This document shows positions 34,531 to 47,973 of a stretch of 64,000 bases of DNA, piece by piece. The notes under the pieces were generated by a model. That model did no database searches and was not told the origin of the DNA. It worked only from the letters and a program-made list of their open reading frames with translations. The first letter of the stretch is position 1. Every line of letters begins with the position of its first letter. Location: positions 67,515,001 through 67,579,000 of the forward strand of contig CM043698.1 of the NCBI GenBank assembly GCA_023935145.1, in the 5' to 3' direction. This DNA comes from Bretschneidera sinensis. Taxonomy: Eukaryota > Streptophyta > Magnoliopsida > Brassicales > Akaniaceae. Made by a program: the position numbers and the translations under genes.

Positions 34531-35910
34531 TTAGAGTTATGTTGGTCATCGGAAAATGCTCAGACAGCGTCAGCACAGTGGCTATTCAACCCATATTTCT
34601 AGGAGAAGAGAGAGCACTCCTGGTGGCTAGAGTGGCCGAAAAAGTTACGTGGTGGTGTTGTGGTTGTGCGACTGAGCACCATCAAGGCTTCTTCAAGTTC
34701 GTACAAAGAGATGTAGAGGAGAAGAAAATGGATGAGAGATGGGTGATAAAAGGAAAAAGAAAGAGGGAGAAATAAGGGGACGAAAATTGGAGGAGTGGGT
34801 TAGGGTTAGTTGCCAAGGATTTCGTTGGGAAGGTTGGGATTTGATCAAAATTTTGGGGAAGAAGCTGCCGTCCAAGGCTAAGCTTCTTTTCAGTTTTAGT
34901 TTATCCTTTTTATTATATATATTTATATTAAATTAAATTAAAGTACTATATTTTGAATTATATTGGCAATAAGAGCGACTTACCTCAATGGTTGAATTAG
35001 ATTATTATTATATTTTTCTTTCCTAATTTAATTACACAACACCTAATTATTCAAAAAGAAGCTTACTATAATTTCACTACTAAAATTAACATTGCATATG
35101 TTAGATAAACTAAAATGTATGCATAAGATGCATGATGATAATGCTGAAAGATGCTTTTGTACGTGGGTTTTACAAAGACAATTTGTCTATATTTCTATTG
35201 ATAAAACGTGTGGTAATTTTTTTGTTTTTACTTTTCATATTTTTATTCTTACCACCAAAATAGCATAAATTTACCATACAAAATATATATTTTAACCACA
35301 AAACATATAAATAAGATAATTTACTTTGTTTTTAAAAAAATACTGAACTCCAATTATTATTTTTTTTAAAAGTCATAGTAGCATTTATTTGCTAAGAAAA
35401 ATAATATCTTAACAAAAATACTTAACGAGATAAGATTGAATAATTTTTTTTATTAATAATATAAATATAAATATAAATATAAATATAAACTCAAAAAATA
35501 ATATTATCTAAAATTTGTTTTAAACGAATTTGTTTTAGACCGGTTTAGTCCAAGTATTCCTCAGCACTCACTGGACACGATTGACCCACCATAACGTGAA
35601 TCTGGGTCCACAGTCTACCCTCAATGTTCATTAAATTGGAAATTAGTTTGAGAACTCAAAAAAGCTTTCCAGTTTCGAGAGAGAGAAAGAGTCAAAAAGC
35701 AGCAGTCGCTTCCTCACGCTCACACCAAGAGGTCCCTCTCACAGGTCTGCACTACACTATACAGTCCCCAAACGTGCTAACATACTCCAGTCCTGTTGCT
35801 TCACATTCACAACCCCCTCTCTCTCTCTGTTGTTGGATGTCTTTTGAAGTACTCTCTAAACAGCTACTGAATCTCTCTCTCTGGGGCTAGACTTCCCATT
35901 GGTTTGGGCC

Positions 35911-38900
35911 ATGGTGGTGGATGGGCAGGTATTGTTGTTGGGTTTACTGGCATTTCTAGGATTTCAGCTTCCTGTAGCAATGACAGGTTTGTTCTTTCAA
36001 TTACTTACGTACTATTTGTTAGCTATACTTTATTGTCTTACAGAAGCTTCATTAATGTTAATATTGTTCTTTTTCCATTCTCATCGCAGTCCCATTTTGG
36101 GGTAGTTTCTTTGGCTTATTGTGGCAACTTTGTGGGTAAATTTGGAAATCTGGAACTGGGTCTTCATTAAAACTTGAAAACTGTTAAGAGTTGTGCTTTG
36201 TGTTGACTGTTGATAGCTTTTGTTTCTTGTTAACTTTTTTAAAAAAAAATTTAATGGGTATTTGAAACGCGTATGGTTCTGTGGTCATGAGGATTTCATG
36301 ATACATTATATTGTGGAGGTGGTTTATCCGGAACTGGTGTTGTTTGCTTTATTGTTTTAAGCTTGAGCTGATGAGAGTCTCCCCCATGCAAATATTTATT
36401 TTTGGTTTTAGCTTAATGGGAATTTTGTCAAGAATTTATTGATGACTTTGCAACTGGGTTTATGTGGTCTGCTTGATTTGTTATGTTTAACTTTAACCAA
36501 ATCAAGTGGAAATTTTGAGTTCAGTATTTTGGGCTCTGATTTGGTGTTGGTTAGGTTTCTTGAGAAAACTTAGCAATTGTACCAATGACACTCAATGGCT
36601 ATGCTAGACTGCATGTTATAAGATCCCTGGGAGTTGTGATAGAAGTTGTAGACATGGGAACTGTCTGTGGAGTTTAAATGGTGTGGCATTCTTCCTATTC
36701 TCTAAACTTAAATAGGGGTCTATTCTTATTCTTAGTTTGGAAGAAATCTTTGTTTTACTATCTTATGGTGGGCTGTAGGTTTTACATGTGTGACACCACG
36801 GGCCCATCACCCAATTTTAGGTACTAGCCATTGTTTCTTTTAGATTCATCCCGCCAATTGCACTATCGATGTAAGATGTGGGTTTTCACAAACTCCTCCC
36901 GTTTAAGTGCTCGCGCTCTCGCAAGGATACAGCACAAATCACACAAATATCCAATGCGGGATGTGGGCCATCACAACCTAATTCATTGTTTTTAGATTTT
37001 TTTTCTTTGAATTGTTTGTGATGTTCTTTGTGCCGCATTGTTTGCTAATAGTATATAACCATGGAGCAGTTCGTGTAAGAATTTTCTTCAAGGAAGAGAA
37101 ATTTCAAGATCAGATCTAATTGCAACAGTGTTCAGTTGAACTTCTTATCGTGATCAAGAAATTGAATCTGTTATTCGTAGATAGGATACACTAATGAATC
37201 CAACTTATTATTTTGATTGATGGATATGTGCTTATTGATTGTAGGCTTTGTAGCTATCTTCATCCTTACTATCGTAGCTTTTGTTGAGACAGTTGTGATT
37301 AACTTCACCAGGATGTAGATGTACAGGATTTTGATTTGCACGCAAAGCCACGTGATCCTTTCGGATATCCATGTCCGTGAACCTTACTTCTACATCCAAT
37401 GGTGAATCTCCCATAACAAACTAGTTTTGGGATAAGATAGAGAAGCTTTATTTGATAAATGGTATTAGAGAAGCTAGATGCCTAGATGTGATAGAATAGT
37501 CATTATGCCTAGATGTGATAGAATAGTCATTCATGTTAAATTCTGCTTTCATTAATGGGATTGCATGGGGTTTCTTATAAAATACATGGGATTGCATGGG
37601 GCTTCTTTCCAAGTCCTTCCTATTGGAGAGGGTGATCCCTTCTCAACTTCACTTTTTCATATGTCTGCGGAGGACCTTTGTAGGCATCTCATTATAGTAA
37701 GGGAGGAAGGGCTGCTGGGGGGACTGGTACTGCACCTTGGATGTCACTTGTGTTGTTCTGTCACTATTGGTAATTATTGGCTTGCTCTGGACTGCCTTCA
37801 CAATGACACCAAACAAACATAGGGTTTTAAAGCAAATATAGGATTCAAATTCTGGTTAAATTATATATTGAACTTGTCACTAGGGAAATTCATTCTTTGT
37901 ACAAGACATCGGCTCTGGGGTCATTGTTTAAAGTCATCATTCTAAATTCATGCATTGCAGCATGTAGTCATGCTACGTGGAGCATGATTTTAAGTTGCAT
38001 GCCTCTGAAATAACAAATGTGGCTGCAGGTGCAACATAACAGAAGCTTGCATGATTTTTGTTTGAATAACTTCTTCATAATTGAAAAGAAGCTGAAATCT
38101 TAACATTATGAGGTTTTAAAAATTTGAGAGATGAATTACAAGGTTGCAGCCAGGAACGAATGATCTGGTAATTGGGGTTGAGTGTTTAGTTGCAGAAGAT
38201 ATTTGAATTCTGTGGCCCTGCCTTTTGGCAGGGCTCTGGACTCAAACTCCCTGACTATAAACTCTTATCACAGAGTTTGATTCCAATGTCAAAACTTATC
38301 ACCGTAATGTTTTTTAAACCTTTTACTTATCAGAAATGTTTTTTAAACCTTTGATCAACATCACATCCTCAATGTATTGCTATTGCTAAAACCAAAACTT
38401 TTTAGTTTAACATGGTGAGAACAAACATACACAAAATGTATCTAGTCCGTCTCTCCAGGGTTGCTAACATGTTGTTATAATGAACTTGGGTAGTAAACTA
38501 GTACCCAGCGACTTTGGGGCTCTTTGAGGCACCATTATATTCATTTTGGATCTATGAGAATATGTGGAGAAAATGAGAAGCAACATACCGGAACTTGACT
38601 TTGTTGTATGATACCAGTCACAAAAGAATTATCACCCATGGTTAGGTGCACCGTGGGCTCTTGAAACCCATATTTGATTAGTGGTCTTGCTATTTTTGCA
38701 GATTGCCCCTTAGATTTGAGTGGATCAAACCTTACTCTAGTGGCTTCAATGTGCTCAAATAAATATGACAGAGGAAAGTGTTGCCGCTATATGAATGCTT
38801 TTGTTGCAGTTTCTATTGCTCGTTATGCAAATGCAACAAGCAACCTTGGGGTTACTTCAGATTTATCTGACATCTGCCTCCATTCCATATTACAAACCAT

Positions 38901-41900
38901 GGAACTGCATGGAGCTCCACGAAATGCCACAGTTTTCTGTGGTTTCGGAACAAAAATTTCTGTTAATTATGACTGTAAGGGTCGAACGACTGTCATGCAG
39001 ATGTTGCAGTCTCCAAAATTTTTAGATGTCACAGAAAATTGCAAACTGCCACTTTCACAGGAAAGTAATTGCTGGAAGTGTTTAAATGCTGGCATTGTAT
39101 ACCTTCATCATCTGGTAGGAGCAGAAGATAATATGACATTGAGTACTTGTCGTGATGCAACTTATGCTGCACTTGCAAGCGAAGTTGATGATGCTGCAGC
39201 TGTTGAACTTGCGACCTGTTTCTTTCAAGTCCCGGGGCTTAGCATCCATCCAGGTATGAATGTTATTTTTTCTAAAGAATTTTAATTTTTTTCAAATATG
39301 ACACATCTGTGCACGAGTGTGTGCAGTCTTTCATTTTTTTTTTCTCTTGTGGGTGGGGATGGTTTGGTTTTTTCCGTTGATCAGTTTTCATATTTGGTGC
39401 TAACTTTTGCACCCCTATGCAGAATATATTTTTCCGTTAATGTAAGAATTTATGATATTTGTTGTTAAATTTCATTGACGAGATATCTGTCTAATATTGG
39501 ATAAATCATTTTCTTCACTGTTGTCTCTCATGATATGGATGTGGTTGAGTATATCCACCAACATGGTTATGAAGGCTGTACAAGACAACTATAGAAGAGA
39601 TGACCAGAGTGAAAGATCTTTTCCTTCTACTTTGATGAGGTTTTTAGTTGCTGAAGAAGGGTTATGTATCTGTTTCACATTAGGCTAAAGCTTGAAATTA
39701 TGATAGGGAGAGCAAGATAAAAACAAATTTGCATTTATTTTAAAGATATCTTCTAGTGGCTTCAATTAGTTTCTTGGGTATATTCTACTGCGACTACATA
39801 GGTGGTTTCTGCAAAGGCGTACTTCATGAATGATTTTGGCTATTGGATAACTATGGACTCTTTTATTAATAATTTCAGAGTACTTTTCTTGGTGGGAGGC
39901 ATAACCTATATGTCCTAGATGGCAGTATGAATGCTAGTAATACCAGTCTTTCCTTAGCTAATTTGGTTATGTGGATTGTGCGTTTGAAATAGAGGAATAG
40001 AAGAGGGTTTGATGTGATGGGAGCAGATTTTTGGGTTCATAATTTGAGCTGTGGAAGTAACTGTTGGGAATCCTATTAGGATTCTTAATAAATGTCCCAG
40101 TAGATTTGGATCATATCTAATTATTGTGTCATAGTCCTATTAGACTTAGTATTCATAAGTCTGTATATTGGGTTAGTTGTATTCTTTTCATTCAATCAAT
40201 AAGATAGAGAATTTCTTTTCAATTCTTAATTTCAACATGGTATCAAAGCAAGATCTCTCTTGGGATCCTGAATAAAATTTTCTTATTTCTTTCCAAAAAA
40301 AAAATCAGTACTGATCATCTAACACTGTTCATCCGATATTGTTCATCGACGTAGGTCATCAACACAATTAATCAACACTATTTTCGAGTATTGTTCACAA
40401 GTAGTAGAAAATTTTGATAGATTCGTACGAAGAAAAGGGTATATTCCCCTCTCTTTTCTCATAACTCTATATTCCGTGTGGGAGAATCTTTTTTAGGAAT
40501 TCACAATGGAATCCAAGACTATCTCTGGTGTGTCTCCCCATCCAAGTCTTCATATTAACACTTCATTTGGTCGTGGTTGTAATTTTGCTCGTTAATGTAC
40601 GTACTGCCATCATTCTGGGCATACTTGGTAGATGTGTTAAAAGCTAGTTGGTCATAGTCGAGGTTCACTTCGTCAATGTACGTACTGCCATTGTTCCGGG
40701 CATGCTCAGGAGACGTGTTGAAAGTTAGTTGGTTGTCCCATGGTTGCTAATAATATGACATTTGATTCTATTGAGTATGGACTTACCTCAAATTTCGTGC
40801 CTTCAACTTCCATGATGGTTTCCAAAGATGAGTATGATGAGTTCCTAACGAGACATCTTCTTCGATTGCCCTTTCCACCCATAAAGGTACACCAAAAGTT
40901 TGTCTATCATCTAGTAACTCTTCATCTAGACCTTGTGTCCTTGACTCCGCAAATACTAATTATTTTGTCAAGTATCACTGATGTTTTCTCTAGTTTTTAT
41001 CACTCTTCGTCTTTGCTTGATATTACCCTTGCAAATGGATCTAAAACCATTGCTAGTGGCATTGGTACTGTGCATCCTTTATGCTCTATTTTCTTAGTAT
41101 AATTTGATATCTCTTAGTCAGCTTACAAAACATCTTAATTGTTCTGTTATATTTCTTCTTGATTCTGTTCTTATCCAGGCTTTAAAGACAAGGAAAACAA
41201 TTGGTGGAGGGCATGAATCGAACGGCCTGTATTACTTTGATCCTATCCCATCACATAAAGCTTGCTCGATTGACGTGTCCCCTGTACATTGTCGTTTTGG
41301 TCATCCATCCTTAGAGAAGCTGAAAAAGTTAGTTCTTACTTTGAGTCAGGTTTCGTTTTTAGAATGTGAGTCGTGTCAATTGGATAAGCATCATTGTGGG
41401 CTGTTTCCTTCCCGAATTAATAATCATGTATCTAGTCCTTTTATGTTAGTACATTATGATATTTGGGGTCCAAGTCATGTGACTTCCAAACTTGGATTTC
41501 AGCATTTTGTTACCTTTGTGGATGATTATTCCAAGCTTACCTGGCTTTATTTAATGAAAGACCGCTATGAGTTGTTTTTTTATTTTTTTTATTTTTTGTG
41601 CCTTTTGTGTTGAGATAAAAACCCAATTTGACGTATCTGTTAAGATTCTCTGTAGTGACAATGCTCGTGAGTATTTTTCTGAGCCTTTTACAACGTTTAT
41701 GACTAAGTCTAGCATTATTCATTAGTCATCTTGCTCTCATACATCCCAACAAAATGAGATTGCGGAGCGAAAAAATTGTTATCTTATAGATATTGCTCAT
41801 ACTCTCTTATTTCATATGTATGTCCTCAAATTATTTTGGAGTGAGGCCATTATGACTGCATTTTAATTAATTGTATGCCATCCTCTATCCTTGATGGTCA

Positions 41901-44900
41901 ATCCCCCCAGTCCGTGTTCTTTCCTAGAGATGTTAACTTCCACTTACCTCTTCGTATTTTTGGGTCTGTTTGTTTTATTAATCAACTTCATCCCGGAGTT
42001 GACAAACTTGACCCATGTTCTATCAAATGTATTTTCTTAGGCTATTCTCGTACATAGAAAGGTTATCGGTGTTATAGTCCATCACTACAAAAGCACTTTG
42101 TTTGCATCGATGTTACATTCTTTGAGTCTACCCCATATTACTCCGAGTCTCATTCTATCTCATATTTGGCTGATTCATTTCCTTGTCCATTGCATGTTCC
42201 CATACCCCTTACATAGTCAGATTCTCCTTCGTTGCAAGTTTACTCTCGTTGTTCGCAACCTTTCGCCTCTGTTTCTCCACCAATTGCTTGTTGACAGATC
42301 CCGATCTTCTTTCATCATCTGAGGATGATCGTCCTATTACTCTTCGTAAAGGTAAACGTTTATGTACTACTCATTCAATTGCTAATTTTGTGTCTTATGA
42401 TTATTTATCTCCTTCATATGCTTCGTTTGTTACTTCGATCTTTTCTGTCTCTATTCCTAAGTCTATTATAGAAGCTTTGTCTCATTCTGGGTGGAAAACA
42501 GCTATGGATAAAGAGATACATGCCTTGAGTATTAATGATACATGAGACTTGGTTCCTCTTCCATCTGGGAAATCTGTTGTTGGTTGTTGCTCGGTCTATA
42601 CTGTAAAGGTTCATTCTAATTGTACTATTGATAGATTAAAAGCTTGCCTAGTAGCAAAAGGGTATACACATGTATATGGTATTGACTATGCTGAGACATT
42701 ATCGCTAGTGGCGAAGATGATGCTTTTTCGTGTGTTTATCTGTCTAGTAGTGCCCCTACATCAATTGGATGTGAAAAATGTGTTTCTAAATGGTGATTTG
42801 CAAGAAGAAGTATACGTGAAACAACCACTCGAATTTGTTGCTAAGGGGAGTCTAGGTTAGTATGTCGATTAAAGAAATCTCTGGCTTGAAACAATCTCCT
42901 CGGGCGTGGTTTGGTCGGTTCAGTGAAGTAATAATTAATTTTGGCCTCAACAAATGTTGTGTAGATTATTCTATATTTTATAAACAGTGAGGCAAGTAGA
43001 ATATTGTTGATTATATATGTGGATGATATTGTGATAAAAGAAGATGACAAAGAAGGAATTTTAGCACTGAAACAATTCTTGAGTACTAAATTTCAACAAA
43101 GGATTTAGGAAAATTGAGATACTTCTTTATCTCAACGTAAATATGTTCGTGATTTGTTGACTAATACTGGAATGTTAGGGTGTGAGCCTATAGATAGTCC
43201 TATGGATCCTAACACAAAACTTGCAGTTGATTAAGATGACTTATTATCTGATGCAGATCAATATAGGCATTTGGTTAGAAAATTGAATTATTTGACTGTT
43301 ACTAGACTTGATATTTCAGTTGCAACAAGTGTGATTAGTCAATTTCCCAATGCTCCATGAACTAGTCATTGGGATGCTGTTATTCGAATTTTAAGATATC
43401 TTAAGAGTTCTCCTGGTCGTGGTTAACTTTATCAAAATAATGGTCATGCTCAAATTGAAGGTTTTGTTGATGCAGATTGGACTGACTCTCCATCTGATGG
43501 AAGGTCCACTATTGGATATTGTGTATTTGTTGGAGGTAATTTAATATCATGGAAAAGTAAGAAGCAAACTATGGTTTCTAGGTCAAGTACTGAATCCGAA
43601 TATAAAGCTATGACACATACTACGTGTGAGATGGTTTGGTTAAAATAGTTGCTAGCAGAACTTGGGGTTAAACGGTCAAGTCCTATGAGCTTGGTATGTG
43701 ACAATCAAACAGCTATTCATATTGCAAATAATCCAGTGTTTCATGAGAGAACTAAACATAATGAAGTTGATTGTCATGTTGTTTGAGAAAAGCTTTTACA
43801 AAATGTTATTAGTACCAGACATGTGAAGTTGACATATGAGTTAGCAGATTTATTTACTAAACCATTGGATGGTTCTAGAGTTCGATTTATTTGTAGCAAG
43901 TTGGGTTCATATGATATCTATGCTCCAACTTGAGGGGGAGTGTTGAGAATCCTATTAGGATTCTTAGTAAGTGTCCTAATAGACTTGGATCATATCTAAT
44001 TGTTGTGCCCTAGTCCTATTAGACTTAGTATTCATAAGTGTATATATTGGGTCAGTTTCTTTTCATTCAATCAATAATTTAGAGAATTTATTTTCAATAC
44101 TTAATTTCAACAGTAACCATAAAGTTTACTTTCCCAGGCAGGTTATAGATCTATATCTATTGATATATGATCCTTGAAAGGGTAATTGAAAGTTTGCAAG
44201 CAGGCAAAGGGGCTTGTTGAGAGGAGACACAATTCTGGTTATTTTGAGTGTGTTTGGTAAGTGTTAACATTGTTTGTTGTCTTTTAGGGCTTCCCAGGAA
44301 CTCATAGAGAATGCCATATGATATTTTTTGTCAATAGGGATGGAAATTATGACTAGATAACACTTGGTAAACTGCAAGGAAGGTTGTAATACTACTGAAA
44401 GAGGGATGCTCCGTAGAGGTTGAGGAATTTGTTGATGATTCTTGAACTGTGGGATTCAGTGCTGTGGGAATGCTTTTAAAAAATAGTCAGATGCTGAGAT
44501 AAGCTGTTGACTATACTTTTGCTCTTTGTTTTCAGTGACTGAAGAGGAACATCTTTTAGCTATTACTTTTCTTTGCAATAACAATAGCTACCCTGTTCAG
44601 AAAGAAAAAGAGAAGAAAATACAGATCAGGCCTGGCTACTTTTCTCAGTCACTTTGCCTCCAATGCAGTGCTTGAATTATTCTATTAATCATGTTTTCCT
44701 ATAAAACATATGATGAAATATGTTTATTGTGACTTACTTTTCTGTACCTAAAACTGATGCACATGATGTGATGATGACTTCTTTTTATTGTCAACAAGCA
44801 TCTTGACGTATGCATTCCTGTTACAATTTATGTACCTAATCATTTTGTTGCAATTATGATGATAGATTCTGGTCCATCCCCTTCATCAGTTCCCCCTGAG

Positions 44901-47204
44901 GCTTCTCCAAGTCCATTGGTTGCTGCTAGCCCGAGCCAACACATGTTTAGGGCGCATCTAAATGAAAAGCATCATTCCTACCACCTGACATTGATTCCAG
45001 GTATTGGCATTGCAGTTACAGCAGTTGCCATTGTGATGCTGATAGTCTTGATAGTTCTTACACGTAGGAAAAGCAGAGAGCTAGAAGATTCAGAGAGTAT
45101 AGATAAGAACCCTTCAAGGCCCTTCCCTTCTCCTCGTCCTATATGGAAATTTCATAAAGGTGTGCTTCTGGTTCTTTTCCTGGTCACGTGCTTTCTTCAG
45201 ACTGGTATATACTAAATATCACATTTCTGGTGATGCTCTTTTGTGGGGTGGGTGTTAAATGCAGGTACTTCATCAATGTTCCGGAAATTCAGTTACAAGG
45301 AGACAAAGAAGGCAACTGGCAATTTCAACACCGTCATTGGACGAGGGGGATTCGGAACTGTGTACAAAGCTCAATTTAATGATGGTTTAGTGGTGGCAGT
45401 AAAATGGATGAACAAAGTTTCAGAAAAAGGGGAGGATGAATTCTGCAGAGAGATAGAGCTTCTTGCTAGATTACATCATCGTCATCTTGTTGCTCTAAAA
45501 GGCTTTTGCGTTGAAAAGCATGAGAGGTAATTCATTTGTGCATGCATATGCATGTGATTGATCTCATATACTAGCAAAATTAAATATTTATGCTTGTTTC
45601 ATGCCAGGTTTCTCGTTTATGAGTATATGGCGAATGGAAGCCTAAAGGATCATCTCCATTGTATGTTTCTCCATCTCTTCAATTCATTTTTGCTAAACTT
45701 CGACAATCCTGAAGGGGAGAAGGGGTGGTTAAAGCCACTAAAGGGAAGCGGAATATTAGATATCGTTTTCCATAGCTTTTGTAGTCAGTTTTTTTTTTTT
45801 TTTATTTTTTTTTTTATGGTTTTGGTTGCAAATGATCTCTCTCCCCCCATGATTCATGCCTTTATTTACGTGTCTCTCTCTCGCTTTTCATAATTGTTGA
45901 TATCTTACTGACTTCATCATATCAAACGTTGCTGATGATTCTCTTCTTGGTGATAGTTCATATGCTAAAATGTTATGGAAGGAAAATTAATGAGATTCTT
46001 GTTTCCAATGTGTTTCAAAGTCCATCTTTTGATGGGTGGTTCTTCTGAATAGGTTTGATCTCATGTTGTTGCAGCCCCAGGAAGAACTCCTTTGAGTTGG
46101 CAGACTAGAATCCAAATATCCATTGATGTGGCTAATGCCCTGGTAATATGCAAAATGATGCTCATCTTTGGGCTGGGTTTTATGAATTTTCAGATTTCTT
46201 TACAATGAAATTTCACTTTTCCTTCCTGAAGTGTTATTATTTCATGCAGGAATACCTCCATTTCTATTGTGATCCGCCTCTGTGCCATAGAGACATTAAG
46301 TCCAGCAACATTTTATTGGATGAGAATTTCGTTGCAAAGGTAGTGAGATTGTTCGATGCAAATTTATCTTTGGAATTTGAACTTAATATCTCTCGGCCTT
46401 ATCGTCTTTTCTGAAAAATTTTACGATATGTGTGTGAATATTTATAACACCCCTTTAATTCCTTGGAAAAATCCCTCCTTTCTGCTGTGTTGTATCTTCC
46501 AGGTTGCAGATTTTGGCCTTGCACATGCTTCAAAAGATGGTTCAGTTTGCTTTGAACCAGTAAATACTGATATCCAGGGAACCCCAGGTTAGTGAAGAAA
46601 TTATTTGACTGTTAAATTGTTATTTTACTAAAGAGATCTAAATATTAGATGACATTCAGGTTATATGGATCCTGAGTATGTCATCACTCAAGAGCTCACT
46701 GAGAAAAGTGATTTGTATAGCTATGGTGTGCTACTGTTGGAAATAGTGACTGGAAGAAGAGCAGTACATGATGGCAAGAATTTGGTAGAATCGTCCCAAC
46801 CATTCATGGCATCAGAATCAAGACTAGCCGATCTAGTAGACCCCTGTATCAAAGACTCCTTTGACATAGACCAGCTTCAGACGATTGTCACCATTGTGGG
46901 ATGGTGCACCCACAAAGAAGGGCGAGGTAGACCTTCAATCAAGCAGGTTCTTAGGCTTCTATATGAGAGTTCTGACCCATTGCACAATGGGTTTATACGA
47001 GCAGTGGAAGATGAAGAGTATGAAGGAACTGAGGGGAGGGGAAGGACAAGTAAGGGAAAATTTTATAGAAGTGATTCCACTTTTCACAGTGGGGATGGAA
47101 GATGTCTTGCTTCTTCTTCGAGTACATCTAGATCATATTGTAGTAGAAGCTTTTTACTTGAAACTGGCTCTCCACAATCTCCTTCAAACATACTCTCCCT
47201 TTAA
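35911..47204 (+). CDS. SPARK-domain receptor-like protein kinase (At1g49730-like), 9 exons
   Basis: The exons are 35911-35986, 38702-39253, 44866-45159, 45265-45526, 45608-45660, 46075-46142, 46250-46339, 46503-46587 and 46660-47204. All are GT-AG and join to 674 residues without a stop. Residues 1-25 are a signal peptide. Residues 26-205 are a Cys-rich extracellular SPARK-type domain ([27 protein letters not shown]). A Pro/Ser-rich linker follows, then one transmembrane helix at about 252-274 ending in TRRKSR. The cytoplasmic kinase has GRGGFGTVY (333-341), VAVK (K354), HRDIKSSN (448-455), DFG (468-470) and GTPGYMDPEY, so all catalytic residues are present. It should sit in the plasma membrane; its ligand and substrates are unknown. 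A Ser-rich C-terminal tail ends NILSL. Intron 2 (5.6 kb) contains Copia C in sense orientation. Exon 9 was copied downstream (51312-51810). Confidence 0.92.
36778..36980. repeat. Repeat-like insertion in intron 1 of the receptor kinase
   Basis: A GC-richer patch in an AT-rich intron. It carries two copies of a GATGTGGG(N)TCACAA-type phrase (near 36880 and 36961) and a related CGGGCCCATCACCC near 36799. It resembles a dispersed plant repeat by composition only; ends and class are not established. Confidence 0.3.
37478..37531. repeat. Two tandem copies of a 27-bp unit in intron 1
   Basis: ATGCCTAGATGTGATAGAAT occurs at 37478 and 37505 with no difference. A second short duplication (GGGATTGCATGGGG, near 37557 and 37588) follows. 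Confidence 0.8.
40062..40237 (+). repeat. 5' LTR of Copia C
   Basis: 176 bp, TGTTGGGAATCCTATTAGG to TTTCAACA. It matches 43941-44112 at roughly 90 percent by eye. Confidence 0.9.
40238..40249 (+). other. Primer-binding site of Copia C
   Basis: TGGTATCAAAGC directly after the LTR, one base from the standard initiator tRNA-Met complement. Confidence 0.85.
40505..43933 (+). pseudogene. Copia C gag-pol polyprotein, degenerate with most of gag missing
   Basis: A candidate ATG lies at 40505, but gag is reduced to about 80 codons. Two CX2CX4HX4C zinc knuckles follow in tandem (from about 40599 and 40680), the first with an internal stop. A diverged protease region comes next, then the pre-integrase and integrase segment with HCRFGHPS near 41290 and [10 protein letters not shown] near 41516. 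RT is split over several frames, with YVDD at 43016-43027. RNase H has STESEYKAM near 43590 and [10 protein letters not shown] near 43702. It ends with a TGA at 43931. Many stops and frameshifts are present, and a T-rich expansion sits near 41575-41605. Inactive. Confidence 0.82.
43929..43940 (+). other. Polypurine tract of Copia C
   Basis: CTTGAGGGGGAG immediately before the 3' LTR at 43941, the usual plus-strand priming site. Confidence 0.85.
43941..44112 (+). repeat. 3' LTR of Copia C
   Basis: 172 bp, TGTTGAGAATCC to TTTCAACA, followed by the target duplication GTAAC. Confidence 0.9.
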
Positions 47205-47973
47205 GTCCAATCATTTGCTTGCTTTAGCTGCCAATCATGAGTAGAATTCTGCTGTACTACAACGAAGTCATGGTTGAGAAGCATTGGATCATATGGACTG
47301 CTTCGAGTTCTAAGTTGGCAGGTATGCAGTCTGTCATCTTTGTTGTGCAAAAGTTTTCCTTCATTGAGTACGCCAATGGCTTAGCGATTTTAGTGGTAGG
47401 AAGGAGAGAGAATTGTAAAAGTAGTCATGTTTTGTTTTTTGTTTTCCTAAATATTTTGGGAGCAATAGAGACACATATTTGTTGCTTGCATCACTGGTGC
47501 AGACATCATGATATTGCAGCAAGTCAGTCATAAGCAGTAGTTCTGCTCTTTTGTTTGCCAAAACTAAAGGAAATGTTGAAACTCAAATCATTTTGTGTTC
47601 TCTGCTTAATGGAGTTGCTACCACTTTTTTGAAATTTAAAGGACATGTTCTGCTAGGAGGTTCCATGGAAACAAAATTGTTTAGTTGGTATGTACATTAG
47701 CACTACGATTCACACCACTTTATTTTTCATGAGGTCTCTCCTTGCATGAAGACAATCATGCCAGTACTTAAGGATTCCATTCTAATATATTTTGTGATGA
47801 ATACAATGTAGAGAAAGGATCTATGCCTCAAATGACATATGTAGCAAGATAGAATCAATTCAAACTTCAATTTTTTCTTTTAAAAGTTTCACCCTGTTAG
47901 ATTGATTTCAGGTTAGAGTTAACAAGCAAATGATGAAATCCTGCTACTTTAAACAAATATCTTGGGGTCCTAT

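Larger units (their letters stand above)
27997..35910. other. Intergenic region, no gene recognised
   Basis: A long AT-rich stretch between Copia B and the receptor kinase gene. It holds the 36-bp minisatellite (29645-30005), a MITE candidate (30780-31078), a 154-bp tandem duplication (31328-31638), an (AC)n run near 33662-33677, a block of recurring C-rich phrases (33880-34170), and an (ATAAAT)n run at 35458-35489. A 34530-34880 stretch is GC-richer but has no recognisable protein. The last 200 bp before 35911, with CT runs near 35814-35830 and 35871-35882, probably belong to the 5' untranslated region of the kinase. Confidence 0.4.
40062..44112 (+). mobile_element. Copia LTR retrotransposon C in intron 2 of the receptor kinase
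   Basis: Short LTRs (40062-40237 and 43941-44112), both TGTTG...TTCAACA, are flanked by a perfect 5-bp target duplication GTAAC (40057-40061 and 44113-44117). A PBS follows the 5' LTR and a polypurine tract (TTGAGGGGGAG) precedes the 3' LTR. The element is 4051 bp and has lost most of gag. It lies in the same orientation as the host gene, so its LTR signals could act within the kinase transcript; this is not shown. Confidence 0.93.

Noticed and set aside
34539..34936. Short frames on both strands in a GC-richer patch
   Set aside because: Several overlapping frames with no homology that I recognise; part of the old repeat region.
35899..35910. Upstream start (TTG at 35899) for the receptor kinase
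   Set aside because: TTG is not a normal plant start; the ATG at 35911 gives a complete signal peptide.
38674..38701. Kinase exon 2 starting at an upstream start codon instead of by splicing
   Set aside because: The acceptor TTTTTGCAG at 38693-38701 joins exon 1 in frame (M-T-D-C-P-L-D) and matches family members.
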